Shown one piece after another: positions 10,509-22,800 of a stretch of DNA of 64,000 nt (positions are counted from its first letter, which is position 1; every line of letters begins with the position of its first letter). The position numbers were made by a program, and so were the translations under genes. Source of the stretch: Alopecurus myosuroides (taxonomy: Eukaryota > Streptophyta > Magnoliopsida > Poales > Poaceae); assembly GCA_028641055.1 (NCBI GenBank), contig CM054058.1, positions 243,212,187 through 243,276,186 of the forward strand, read 5' to 3'. The notes under the pieces were generated by a model. It saw nothing but the letters and a program-made list of their open reading frames with translations. It was not told the DNA's origin and searched no databases.

Positions 10509-13500
10509 TGCCCGGGTCCGCTATCTACTCGTCAGCAGCCTCGTCATACTCCACGTAGTAGCCACCATGGGGATCCTCGGAAACGTAGTCTGTGGAAACC
10601 ACAACCCCAAAGGGGTCAGTACAGACAAGTACTGGCAAGCAAGACTCACAAAATACCAAAGTGTACCCGGCAACACCAAGTACAGATGCTTTGGGTTCAA
10701 CAGAAGAATAGGTGATACAAAAGTGCGGCAGCAGGCTGCTCTAACCAACTACAGAAACATGCTACAACTTCCGGCTAACAGAAAAGAGATAAGATAGCGT
10801 ATCGTAACCAACTAATACTAACTTCAAACAAACCCATCCTGGATCTCGCCCCTTATCCAAAGAAGCAATCCGAGGATAACTCACACAGTTGGATTAATGA
10901 TGGTTCAAGTTATTGTGTCAATAAGACTATTACTAGTCAAGTTATCATTAGTTAGGTGTAAGTTGTTCTGAGTACTTGTTAGCCAGTACTTTCACCAAGT
11001 CAACCATAACCGCGGGAAAACACGGCTTCTCGAGAAGATTTAACCCTGCAGGGGTGCACCAATTTGGCCGTACACGTAAGAATAACCCGCCAGATGGAAT
11101 ACCTCCCACCAAGCGGGGCACTCAACACAACTCAACTCTTCTTCGCATCAAGCCCAAAGAACCACGTGTTGTGCGTGCGCGGCTAATCGAGCCCCCACGA
11201 AGAAAAGGGGGACCCGCATAGCACTCTAAGACCACGCCGCCCTAAATGCCGACTATAAAAGTTCCACCCTGGCCTCGGGTTCGTACCTGCATATGCGTGC
11301 ATCAAATGGAAAGCCCGAACTAAGTGTGGCGATTTGGACGAGATGCGAATCGAATCAAATTGAGGGGGGCGCCCATACACGCTTCCCACGTGCGGATAGT
11401 GCGCTCATCATGGATCAGTAGAGAAGACCCTTTTCCTAATTAGGGTCGACACTAGCAGGCCTCAAAACCACGCCGGGCCTCCTGCCGGTGCCTTATCATC
11501 AAATTATTATTACCTCAGATATTAACAGGTTGATTGTTTAAACATCGAGCCCAGAACATAATAAAATATGGTAACAGAAAGTAACGGGTAACAGACTCGG
11601 GCAGAAACAACCCTAAGCATGCTAGTAAGACACGGGCAACAAGCAACAGAGTTATAGGTGTGGAGGTGAGGCTATGTCAGGGTTACAGGACAACATGTGA
11701 TAGGATCGAACACAAGCAACGATTCATAAGGCTAGCAGAAATAGACAACGGAAAGTATCGGTATCCAGTGTGGAAAGGAACACAATGGTTCATGTGAGTG
11801 AATACTTGCCTGCAAACTCAGCAGCCTGGTACTGAGCTAAATCCTCAGAAGGGGTGTCGTAAGTCTCGTCTGTCTCAACGTCGTCGTCTATCCGAGAAGA
11901 AGCAAACAAACAACGCAGAGAGACAAACAATCAATAACATGGCATAATGCACAATCATGGGATGATGCATGAAAATTTAATTGATGCAACAAAATAGGCT
12001 AGTTGACATGGTAACATGTTTAAATGGACCCTATGCAATTTGGGTTGCATATGGAAAGCCCATGAATTAAGGTTGAAATAGTTGTTCTACAACTAACCAT
12101 CATGTGAAAGTGGATTAGCATGATGCATGGATGAGGAAAACAAACATAAAACAACAATAGATTCAAATGGAAATGAAGTTTACCAAATTTGGAATTTTAT
12201 TTATTAAGTTATGAAATTTTGGTTCCTTAAAGGTGTTACACAAGCATTTGTTGTTTTCACCAATTTAAATTGTTCAAAATAGATAACGAAGTTCATATTT
12301 GGAAAGTACACAAAATTTTAGGTGGAATACATGTTTCATTTGTTGAAAAAGGATTTAAGATGAATTAATTATGAACTAAACAAGTTTAAACAAGATTTAA
12401 ATGAATTTAATTCAATTATGAATTTATTTGAATTTTTATTTGTTCAAAACATTTAATAAAATTCTTATTTTAAAAGTTTATACTTTTCTGGTTTGAAAAC
12501 ATATTTTATAAGTTCAAAAATAATTTAATTTGAGCAAGTTATGAATTTAGCAAATTTAAATGATTTAAACAAGGTTTAAATTATTTAACCAATTTTAATT
12601 ATCCAAAACATGAAACAAATTTTATATTTGAAAAGGTGGTTCAAAATAGCATGGAAAACATATTTTATATGTGACAATTGAATTAAGTTTGAATTAGTTA
12701 TCAATTTAACCAAATTTAAAAGGAGTTGTTTGAATTTGAATTTAGCAAACATTTGCCAAGTTCATAACAGAAAACAAATGATTTAATCATGTAGAGAATT
12801 TAATTTGGTGCAGAATCCATATTTTTGCATTATTTGGATTTGAATTTCAAAAGTTATTTGCATTTCAAAAACAGGGACTAATCTGTAAATACTTTGGACT
12901 TAAATTAAAAAGAAAAAGGAAGAAAAACATTTTCTACCTCGCAGTGGCCTAGCCTGGCCACTGACGAGGGGGGCCCTGGGGCCAACGTGGCGTGTGTGTG
13001 CACAGCAGCTGACAGGGGGGGCCCTCCTGTCAGTGCTCCTCGCGAAAAAAGGTGGGATTTAATCCCGGGGGTCAGGGATCGAACCCTCGACTCCGTGTGC
13101 GCGCTCGCAGTGCAGTGCCACTGCGCTGTGGTTCGATTCCTGTCAGGTAAGGTGAGCGAGGGAGGATATGTTTCAGATCCGCGCGTTAACTGAATTTTCA
13201 GTTCAGTAAACTGAAACCTGGCCGCGCTCGACGCTCGTCAGCGACGTGCTGCGACGCTGCTGGCTGCTGTGCTGCCTCGTGTGCGTGTGCTAGGGTGTCC
13301 AGGGGTGGTGCGTGCGTGCAGAGAGGAACAGGGAGGTGGACGTCGTGGTGCTCACCGGCGATGAAGAGGAAGCAGCGGCTCGGTGGCGACTGTCGACGGC
13401 GGCGAAAGCAAGGATGGCGGCGTCGAACCGTGAGGTCCCCGTGGCTGCTGTGGTGTCGTGGAGAACGACGACAGTACGGGGGTTTGATCCCCGTACTTAA

Positions 13501-14444
13501 CCAGCGAGGAGGAGCGGCGGATACGCGGCGATCATCGGAGGTTCAGGCGGCGGTGGTGCGGTGAGAAACAGAGAGAGAGAGGAGCAGGGCTAGGGAGAGG
13601 AAGAAATGGCTGCGCGGCGAGGTGGAAGGAGGTGGAGGAGCTAGGGCAGAGCTCGGGGAGCCCTCGGGGCAGTTTTATGGAGGAGGAGGGCGCGCGGGGG
13701 CCGTCTGCTCCGCCGTACGCCTACGTGGACACGGCGGATGTGCAGCCGTACAGGAGGAAGAAAGGGGAAGGGGGTAGCAGGCCGTGGGTTTAGTTGGGCT
13801 GGGCCTGCTGTCTCCCTCTATGTTTCTTTTTAATTTTTCTTTCTGTTTTTTTGCTGAAATGGAAAAGGAAGAAAAGAGAGGTTTTTGGTGGTTAGAAAAT
13901 TAGGAAAAAAAATTGTTATAGGTTAGGAATTACAGAAACATCATTGTACAACTTTTGTTTTCCAACAAAATTTAAATTATGTTGCTGTTTGAAATTTGGT
14001 TGAATTTTGATATCAAATGAATAATTTAAAAAGAAACACTTAAATAGTTTGAACCCTCGAATTATTTGAAACAAATGATGGAAGTGTTTTGTAACTTTCA
14101 TAAATTTCAAATGGTTGCTGTTTGGGAATTTGTTTGAATTTGAATGAAATTTGAATTAAGTGAATTATTAAAGGGAACAAGTTAATAGTTTGAGCTTTCT
14201 ATTTTTATGGAAACAAATAGATGTTTTATTTGAATATCTCTATTTGAAAATTGTGACAGCACAAGTATGAAACAAAACATTTGAATATTGTTTGATTTCA
14301 AATGGGAAAACAAAGGAAAAACAGATGAAAACAAATGGAAAACAAATGCCAAAACAAATGCAATGATGATGTCATGATGCAAAACAATAATATAACAAGA
14401 AACAAAACATTCTAGGGGTGGTTTTTCATACTTGGGATGTTACA
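10509..14444 (-). repeat. 3' LTR of element B, truncated by insertion of A
   Basis: It aligns with 25929-29866 of B's own 5' LTR. On the minus strand it starts TGTAACATCCC at 14444. Its last 454 bases are displaced by A. Candidate target duplication TGCCC is at 10509-10513; the other copy is outside the window. A TATA-like ATAAAA lies near 13674 on the minus strand. A 9-bp stem hairpin with a 7-base loop lies at 13473-13497. A tRNA-like patch lies at about 13070-13150. No gene of its own is supported. Confidence 0.9.
13473..13497 (-). other. T-arm-like hairpin in B LTR
   Basis: AGTACGGGG at 13473-13481 pairs perfectly with CCCCGTACT at 13489-13497 across a seven-base loop. The same hairpin occurs in B's other LTR at 28896-28920 and, with a G-U wobble and altered loop, in C at 39192-39216 and 49517-49541. 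Stem-plus-seven-base-loop geometry resembles a tRNA T arm. Function is unknown. Confidence 0.55.
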
Positions 14445-14448
14445 AAAA

Positions 14449-14457
14449 CTCCCCCTT
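14449..14457 (-). other. Polypurine tract of element B
   Basis: On the minus strand AAGGGGGAG lies four bases before the 3' LTR, which starts at 14444. It is shorter than in C and A and interrupted by an A. Confidence 0.65.
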
Positions 14458-14480
14458 GAAGGAATCGCGCCCCGAGATTC

Positions 14481-15206
14481 CTACTGAGAAGAGAAAAGGT
14501 CCGGATACTTCTTGCGAAGATCCTCTTCGGTCTCCCACGTCGCCTCTTTATCGGAATGATGGGACCACTGCACTTTCAAGAACTTGGTGCTCTTGTTGCG
14601 AGTCTTACGCTCGGTCTCATCGAGAATTTGAACAGGGTGCTCCTCATAAGAGAGATCTTCTTGCAGTTCAATGGAATCATGATCAACTGCATGATCTGGA
14701 TCTTTGAAACACCTCTTGAGCTGTGACACGTGAAACACATCGTGCACCTTGGATAGTTTTTCTGGAAGTTCAAGACGATAGGCATTTTCCGCACGCCTTG
14801 AGAGAATGTTGAAAGGACCAATGTATCTTGGTGCAAGCTTTCCTTTCACACCAAAACGATGAGTGCCTCTGAGGGGAGTTACGCGGAGATATGCTTTGTC
14901 ACCAGGTGCATAGATCATATCCCTGTGCTTGCTGTCATAGTAGCTTTTCTGACGAGACTGAGCAATCTTGAGATTTTCACGAATGATGCGAACTTTCTCT
15001 TCGGCTTCCTTAACAATGTCAGGGCCTAAGAGTGAACGTTCACCAGCTCCAGACCAATTGATTGGACTCCTGCATCTGCGGCCATAGAGAGCTTCAAATG
15101 GTGCCATGCCTAGGCTTGCCTGGAAGCTGTTGTTGTAGGAGAATTCAGCATATGGGAGACATTCTTCCCATTTCATGCCAAAGGAGATACCACATGCTCT
15201 GAGCAT
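14481..15206 (-). pseudogene. Element B integrase C-terminal half with chromodomain
   Basis: An open frame of 241 codons aligns with the last 241 residues of C's polyprotein. It begins [15 protein letters not shown], just after the integrase catalytic Glu region. It then carries the integrase GPY/F-like module (RYIGPFNIL) and ends with a chromodomain ([17 protein letters not shown], then [12 protein letters not shown]). In chromoviruses this domain is thought to steer integration to particular chromatin. It is cut off from the rest of integrase by an in-frame TAG just upstream, where C has the Gln of VNQILED. Confidence 0.88.
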
Positions 15207-15422
15207 ATCCTCGAGAATCTAATTGACTCTTTCGACTTGCCCTTGAGACTGAGGGTGATAGGCTGTGCTGAACAGAAGTTTGGTGCCCAAAGCTTCTTGA
15301 AAGCTTTTCCAGAAATGAGAAGTGAATATGCTTCCACGGTCTGAGCTTATTTCCAATGGAACACCATGAAGAGGAACAATATTTGCTGTGTAGAGCTCTG
15401 CTAACTCGCTAGCTGAGATTGT

Positions 15423-15890
15423 TTATTTGACAGCAAAGAAGTGAGCTACTTTAGTGAGACGATCAATGACAACGAAGATTGCATCGTTGCCCTTCTTGGA
15501 CTTTGGAAAACCAGTTACGAAGTCCATTTCAATCATGTCCCACTTCCACTCAGGGATTTTCAGAGGTTGGAGTAGACCTGCTGTTTTCTGGTGGACTGCC
15601 TTAACACGTTGACAAACGTCGCATTCAGAAACGTATTGAGCAATTTCACGTTTCATGCCAGGCCACCAATACAGTGTCTTGAGATCCTGGTACATCTTTG
15701 TACTTCCAGGGTGTATGGAGAGAGGAGTTTCATGAGCCTCCTTGAGAATGACATCTTTGAGACTTTGAACTTGAGGAACTGCAATGCGTCCTTCGAAGAA
15801 CACAGTTCCCTTTTCATCAATTGAGAAGGACTTAAATTTCTCCTTGCCTTCTTTGATGTGCTCTACCATCTTCTTGATTTCAGCATACAC
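15423..15890 (-). pseudogene. Element B integrase N-terminal part (zinc finger and start of catalytic core)
   Basis: The open frame has 155 codons. It contains the His/Cys zinc-binding module ([10 protein letters not shown] through [11 protein letters not shown]) and the first catalytic Asp in [14 protein letters not shown]. It stops at the point where C reads PVKETIS, by a nonsense change. About 15207-15422 still encodes the second Asp (SSDRGSIF) and the Glu (QVERVN) region in a broken frame. Upstream, around 15890-16205, several small indels relative to C have destroyed the RNase H-integrase linker. Confidence 0.85.
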
Positions 15891-16205
15891 GAAGTTTGTT
15901 CAGAACGAATCTTGTCCTCGAGAGTTGGAATGGCTGTCAAGTTCGCAAGATACCTTGAGAACAAGACCAAGCTTCAGTTTCTGAACTCTTCATGAAGTGG
16001 AGGTTGGCTTTCCATGATCATGAGATTATGCTATTCGACTTGCGACTGAGAGCAATCGGCCATTAACATTAGCCTTGCCTGGAGTGTAAGAAATGGGTAA
16101 GATCAAAGTCTTTAATCTTTTCATCCATCTCCTTTGCCTGAGGTTTAGATCTGGTTGAGTGAAGATGTATTTCAGACTCTTATGAACGAAAAGATTTCAG
16201 TGCGA

Positions 16206-18062
16206 TTACCCAACAAGTATTGTCTCCATTTCTTGAGGCAAACACCACTGCTGCAAGTTCAAGGTCATGAGTGGGATATTGAGCTCATGTGCGTTCAACT
16301 GACGTGAAGCATAAGCCACAACTTGACGTTCTTGCATAAGAACTGCACCTAGACCTTGGAGAGAAGCGTCACAGAATATTTGGAAAGGTTTGGAAGGATC
16401 TGGGCCAACCAGAACTGGTGTAGAAGTGAGTTTAGCCTTGAGGAGATTGAAACTTTCATCACACTGTGGAGACCAAACGAACTTCTTGTCCTTCTTTGTG
16501 AGATCAGTGAGAGGTTTGGCAATCTTGGAAAAGTTTTGGACGAAACGACGGCAATAGCTAGCCAAGCCAAGAAAACTTCTTACTTGCTTCACCGTCTTTG
16601 GAGGTTTCCAATCAACAATTGCTTTAACCTTTTCTGGATCAATGGCTATGCCCTTGGCAGAGATTATATGACCAAGGTAAGCAACTTCTGGAATCCAGAA
16701 CTCACATTTGGAGAATTTGGCATATAGACGATGCTCGCGAAGTTTCATGAGAGTGAGACGAAGATGCTCTTCATGCTCTTCCTCGGATTTTGAGTAGACA
16801 AGAATGTCATCGAGATATACCACAACGAACTTGTCGAGGTATTCATGGAAAACAGAATTCATGAGTCGAGAGAAGGTCGCCGGTGCATTGGTGAGACCAA
16901 AGGACATGACGGTGAATTCATATAGACCGTAGCGAGTGGTGAAGGCTGTTTTTGGAATATCCTCTTTTCTGATCTTTATTTGATGGTAACCCATTCTCAA
17001 GTCCAACTTGGAGAATATTGAGGCTCCAGCAAGTTGATCAAAAAGATCACCGATACGAGGAATTGGATACTTGTTTTTGATGGTTTTCTCGTTAAGAGGA
17101 CGATAGTCAACAACGAGTCTCTTTGTGTGATCCTTCTTCGCAACGAACAGAGTTGGGCAACCCCAAGCTGAGGAACTAGGTTGAATGTAACCTTTTTCCA
17201 TGTACATATCAATTTGTTCCTTCAACAACTTCAGCTCAGGAGTTCCTATCTTATAGGGACGCTTAGAGATTGGAGCAGTACGTGGCTCAAGCTCGATCAC
17301 GAACTCAACAGCTCTGTCCGGAGGCATCCCTGGCAACTCTTCTGGAAAGACGTCAGGGAATTCGCAAACCACCGGGACATTTTCAAGTGAAGGTAGAGGT
17401 TTTGCATGGAGGTTGCATAGCTGAAAGGAACTTGATTCATTTGGAGAATAGACTATCTGGCCAGAAGGGTGGAACAGAGTTATTGACTTTTGAGCACAAT
17501 CAATCCTTGCTTTATTGGCTTTCAGCCAATCCATACCAAGAATGACATCAATGTCAGAATTTCCCAGCAGTATGAGAGAAGCAAGGAATATGTGGCCTCC
17601 AATTAGAATTTGATTTTTGTGACTGATTTTGGAAGTTTGCATAGTTGCTCCAGGGGAGTTTACCACTAGCGGGGAACCCAAACCAACAAAAGGGAGTTTA
17701 ATTGCTGTCGCAAAGATCTTTGACACGAAAGAATGTGATGCTCCGGTATCAAACAACACTTTAGCTGGAATAGAGTTTACAGGAAATGTACCGAGAACGA
17801 CGTCATGAGCTTCCTCAGCTTTGTCGATCTTGACATGATTCACCCTTGCGGTCCTCCCGACAGGCCTGTTGTTGGAGTTGAAGGCCTTAGGCGGGGGAGC
17901 GCGCACCATTGCCTGGTTTGTGTTGGGACGAGGTGGTGGTGGAGGTAGCTGCCTCTGCGTGCACTTGTCAGCGTAGTGCCCCGTCTGCTTGCACTTGTAG
18001 CAAGTGACGACACGAGGAGGCCCTGGCCTTGGCTGCCCCATCGAAGCCCTCTGATCATGCAT
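16206..18062 (-). pseudogene. Element B nucleocapsid zinc knuckle, protease, RT and RNase H
   Basis: The open frame has 618 codons. In order it holds a CCHC zinc knuckle ([14 protein letters not shown], residues about 21-34), protease with DTGA near residue 105, reverse transcriptase with the [12 protein letters not shown] catalytic motif near the middle, and the start of RNase H ([15 protein letters not shown]). It ends prematurely at indels in RNase H near 16206-16270. The start is artificial: the frame follows an in-frame TAG (18060-18062 side) that replaces the Gln codon of C's PDQMHDQ, so gag and pol were originally one frame. This copy keeps the RT frame that C has lost. Confidence 0.9.
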
Positions 18063-18869
18063 CTAAGCAGGGTTGGGTGGGCGGGGAGCGAAGCCTGGAG
18101 AAGTTTGGGCGTATGGAGCCCGAGTGACAGCACCATTTGGCACCCAGATGCGGCGCTTCTGCGGAGGGGTGGTCATGTTGGAGGAGGAACCACCCTCACG
18201 CGAGTGCTTGCGAGACTCCTTGAACGCCTTGCGCCCATTTTCTTCATTGAGCGCGGTGTTAACGAGCTGCTCGAAGTTGTTGGCCTTGATATTGGTGAGG
18301 GCGTACTTGAGTTCCGGGTTAAAACCTCCGCGGAACCTTGCCATCTTCTTAGCCTCAGTGGACACCTCATCACCAGCGTAACGAGCGAGGCGATTGAACT
18401 CACTCTGATAGCCAATGACGTCCAGCTTGCCCTTCTTGAGAGAGCAAAACTCTTCACGCATCCTTTCCATGAGACCATCTGGAATGTGGTGCTTCAGGAA
18501 GGCTTCCTTGAAACAACCCCAGGTGATTGGATAGCCAGCTCTCATGGTCTGGTAGTTTTCCCACCAAGTAGCTGCCTGACCCTTCAGCAGATAGGAGGCA
18601 TACTTGACCTTGTCTTCCTCAGCAACGTGAGCAATGTCCAGAGCCTTGGCTTTCTCACGGATCCAGTCATCAGCATCCAGAGGCTCCCTTGTTGCCACGA
18701 AAGCTCTCGGACCCAGACTGAGGAACTCCTTGATGCTGACTCGTGGAGCATTCTGGTTGTTGTGCTGGTTAGTCTGAAACTGGGCCATCTGTGCCATGAC
18801 TTGGGTCATCCGAGTCAACAGCTCTGTGATTGGCGGTGGCTCAGGCGGGTTGTTCCTTGTTGGCGGCAT
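18063..18869 (-). pseudogene. Element B gag (capsid), N-terminal 268 codons
   Basis: It starts MPPTRNNPPEPPPITELL and contains the plant retrotransposon gag core (EPLDADDWIREKAKALD, AATWWENYQ, then a basic tail with SRKHSREGG). Gag forms the particle that packages element RNA. The frame runs into the zinc knuckle of the next segment but is split from it by one TAG. The residue at the equivalent of C's nonsense codon is a normal Trp here (PITWGCFKE), which shows the two copies broke independently. About 210 bases without a clear coding frame separate it from ORF0. Confidence 0.9.
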
Positions 18870-19078
18870 CCTGAATGGAAATGCATTTTAGCACAACAAT
18901 AGAAAAGTATAGACTTGGAAACCGAAAGAGAGATTATTCCGACGCATGAATAGATAACCAACAGGTACATCATCACATGTTCAAATACATCAGAATATCC
19001 AACACACCATAAATGGTTCGAATGCCAAAGGATAACTAAACATAGCTAAGAATGGATACATCGGTACTCCCATGCTCA

Positions 19079-19894
19079 TCACGCAGGACGGCGGCTTGGA
19101 GTACGACGAGAGGTACGGTGAGGAGCACGCCCACGAAAGTAGGTAGAACGACGATCCACATAGATCTGACGTGGTCTGAGAGTGACTCTAGGTGTGGTGA
19201 AGTACATAGCGTCGACTCCCTGTGCTCCAAAGCGAGGAATCCCAGTGTAACCAGCACCGAGGTTAAGGAGTGGACCTCTGATCGGCTCGTAACCTCCAGC
19301 ATCTGGCAGACGACGACCAACTGGCTGATCGAAACGTGCAAAGCGCTCATCTCCAACAAAGTCTGTGGTGTCAGTCGCCAGACGAGTCAAAGCAAGGTAG
19401 AGCTGCTCTCTGACTGAAGCCAACTCCTGAGATAGTGTGCTGGCAACTGCGTCACTGTGCCTCACAAACTGAGCGGTGGTGTGCAGCCTGGAGTTATCAT
19501 GCTCATAAACATCCAAGTTGTCGTAGAGAGTGAAGTGAGCTCCCTCCGAAGTGATGTAACCACGGGGGATGTGGCGATAGATAGAATCGTCAAATCCCCA
19601 GTAGTCAGCACGAAGGACGGTGAGACTCACATAAGCTGCCTGCTGCACAGCCATATCCACTGTGGAACCTACTGCCTCGTAGCGGTGGACAACGCTCATG
19701 CCATCATCTGACAGAATGTAGACGATAGCCTGGTAGTAGGTCTGGTCAAACTCTCGCTGCTGCTCGTAGACCTGGTACTCTGGTGCCCAACGGAACCCCA
19801 GAAAAGTGACCATGTCTCTCAGCATCTCCGGATAACCGGCAGTGCTCTCGCAACGAGTCATACGAACCACCTGCGGGTAGAACCTGAGATCCAT
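19079..19894 (-). CDS. ORF0 of element B: extra open frame upstream of gag (271 aa)
   Basis: It is an uninterrupted frame between leader and gag, nearly identical to 44673-45488 in C. No catalytic motif is recognised. The N-terminal half has a pattern LGF-x2-AP ... SLTVLRADYWGFDDSIYR that is echoed by the upstream ORF of element D. The middle (TLSQELASVREQLYLALTRLA) looks helical and may form a coiled coil. The C-terminus is Arg-rich (RAPHRTSRRTPSRR), suggesting nucleic-acid binding or nuclear entry. The solo LTR E is inserted exactly at its start codon: the TCCAT target duplication contains the CAT complement of ATG, so the normal promoter-leader connection is lost. The function is unknown. 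Confidence 0.7.
   Translation of the reverse strand: MDLRFYPQVVRMTRCESTAGYPEMLRDMVTFLGFRWAPEYQVYEQQREFDQTYYQAIVYILSDDGMSVVHRYEAVGSTVDMAVQQAAYVSLTVLRADYWGFDDSIYRHIPRGYITSEGAHFTLYDNLDVYEHDNSRLHTTAQFVRHSDAVASTLSQELASVREQLYLALTRLATDTTDFVGDERFARFDQPVGRRLPDAGGYEPIRGPLLNLGAGYTGIPRFGAQGVDAMYFTTPRVTLRPRQIYVDRRSTYFRGRAPHRTSRRTPSRRPA
19890..19894. repeat. Target-site duplication TCCAT, left copy
   Basis: TCCAT immediately precedes the solo LTR at 19895 and recurs at 24928-24932 right after it. A five-base duplication is the expected integrase footprint. Confidence 0.93.
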
Positions 19895-22800
19895 TGTCGC
19901 ACCCGGACTTCTAGGGGATACTCACCGTACGAACTGGATAGCAGATGCTTGGATTATGGGGCATAACTGCTCCCACGTCCCAGCTTCCTGGTAGGCCTGC
20001 GCTTATGCGCGACAACACAAGCCCTGCTATTCCATCGTCGATGTAAACTATCCACTAGAGATCAAAGGCACTACTGTCGACGTACTTCATACCAATCACA
20101 CATGGTACGTCAACAGCTTTGAACAAAAGATATCACAACAGATCTCTACGACACAAAAGGTTGAAATAACTTGCAAATAGCTCTCATTAGAGCAGAGATA
20201 GCAAATACAATCATTCAGAGGGCACATGCCCCAACAATACATCATTACAATACAGCGGAAGCATTCAACATGTCTGAGTACAGACAAGAACCAAATAGGC
20301 CTAAGAGGCCGGAAACAAACAGACGGAGCCCATCCACGAAGTCTCGGATCCTGCCCGGGTCCGCTATCTACTCGTCAGCAGTCTCGTCATGATCCACGTA
20401 GTAGCCACCATGTAGATCTTCGGAAACGTCGGTCTGCGGAAACCACAGCCCCAAAGGGGTCAGTACATAAACGTACTGGCAAGCAAGACTCACAGTTCAC
20501 CAAAGTGTAACCCGTCAACACCAAGCACAGATGCTTTGGGTTCAACGGAAGAAAGGGGATATAAAAGATGCTGCAACTGGCTGCGCTAACCAACTACAGA
20601 GATTCTACCACTTCCGGCTAACAGAAAGGAGATAAGATCGAGTATTGTAACCAACTGAAAGATAACTTCAAACAAACCCATCCTGGATCTCGCCCCTTAT
20701 CCAAAGAAGCAATCCGAGGATAACTCACACAATTGTATTAAAGGTGAATCAAATTATTGTGTCATCAACCTATTACTAGTCAGGTTATTAATCATTGGGT
20801 GTAACATGTTTGTTCATTATGTTTAAGTTGTCCTGAGTACTTGTTAGCCAGTACTTTCACCAAGTAATCCATAACCGCGGAAAACACGGCTTCTCGAGAA
20901 GATTATCCCTACAGGGTTGCACCAATTTAGCCGTACACGCAAGAATAACCCGCCAGATGGGGAGCTAACCCACCAAGCGAGGTACTCTACACAACTCAAC
21001 TCTTCTTCGCATCAAGCCCAAAGCACCTTGGGCGCACGGCTAATCAAGCCCCGAAGAAAAGGGACCCTCATAGAACTCTAAGACCGTGTCCCCCTATATG
21101 CCGACTACGAAAGTTCCACCCGGGTACCAAGGGCTCGCAAGATCATGCATGCAGCAAATGGAAAACCCGAACTAAATGAGGCGATTTGGACGAGATGCGA
21201 ATCGAGTCAAATTGAGGGGGGCGCCCATACTCGCTTCCCACATGCGGTTAGTGCGCTCATCATGGATCGGTAGACAAGACCCTTTTCCTATTAGGGTCGA
21301 CACTAGCAGGCCTCAAAACCACAAGGGCCTCCTGCCGGTGCCTTATCATCAAATTTATTATTAATAGTAACATTTGCATGATTGATTGATTGATTAAACA
21401 TCGAGCCCCCAGAACATAAATACGATATAGTAACTGAAAGTAACGGGTAACAGACTCGAGCAAAACAACCTAAGCATGCTAGTAAGACACGGGCTCAAAC
21501 AAAAGGTTATAGGTATGGAGGTGAGGCAATATCAGGGTTAAAGGATACATGAGATAGGTTCGTAACAGAAACAACTACTACTAAGGCTAGCAGAAATAGA
21601 CAACGGAAAGTATCGGTAACCAATGTTGAAAGGAACACAATGGTTCATGTGAGTGATAACTTGCCTGCAAAACCCAGTAGCCTGGTACTGAGCTAGATCC
21701 TTAGAAGGGGTGTCGTAAGGATCGTCGGTCTCAACGTCGTCGTGTATCCGAGAAGAAGCAAACAGACAAGGCAGAAATATAAACAATCATTATCATGGCA
21801 TTGTGCACAATCAAGATGATGCATGACAAGTTAATGGTTGCATCAAAATAACCTAGTTGACAAGATAGAAACAGGATTAAATGGACCCATATGCAATTGG
21901 ATTGCATATGGAAAGCCCATGAATTATGGTTGAATTAATTGTTTTACAACTAATCATCGTATGGAAGTGAATTAGCATGATGCATGGATGAGGAAAACAG
22001 AAAAATAACAACAATAGAACCAAATGGAAATAAGGTTTAACAAGTTTAGAAATTCATTTATTAATTTGGGAAATTTTGGTTACTTAAAGGTGTCACACAA
22101 GCATTTGTTGTTTTCACCACTTCTAATTGTTCAAAATAGATAACAAAGTTTATATTTGAAAAGAACACCAAATTTTAGGTGGATTACATGTTTCACTTGT
22201 TGAAAAAGGATTTCAAATAAATTATTTATGAATTAAACAAGGTTAAACAAGAATTAAATGAATTTAATTCAAACATGAACTTATTTGAATTTTTATTTGT
22301 TCAAAGCATTAAACCAAATTCATATTTGAAAAGTTTATACTTTTAGGGTTGGAAAACATATTTTATATGTCCCAAAAGAATTTGTTTTGATCAAGTTATG
22401 AAATTACCAATTTTAAATGAATTAAACAAGGTTTAAATTATTTAACCAATTTTAATTATTCAAAACAGAAAACAAAGTTTATATTTGGAAAGAGGGTTTA
22501 ATTTTGCATGGAAAACATATTTCATTTGTGGAAATTGGATTTAAAATGAGCAAGTTATTATTTTGGCAATTTTTAAATGCAATAAACAAGAAACAGTTGT
22601 TTTCAGCAATTTAAATTATTCAAAACAGCAAACAAAATTTATATTTGGAAAGTACATGAAAAGTTGATTGGAAAACATATTTGGTTTGTGAAATTTGGAA
22701 TTTTTATGAACAAGTTATGAATTTAGCAAGTTTAGGTGAATTTGACAAGTTTTCAAATATTGCACCAATTTAAAATATTCAAAACAGTAAACAAATTTTA

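Noticed and set aside
18870..19078. A coding link between ORF0 and gag
   Set aside because: The roughly 209 bases in B and C contain stops in every frame and no conserved splice pair that I could defend.
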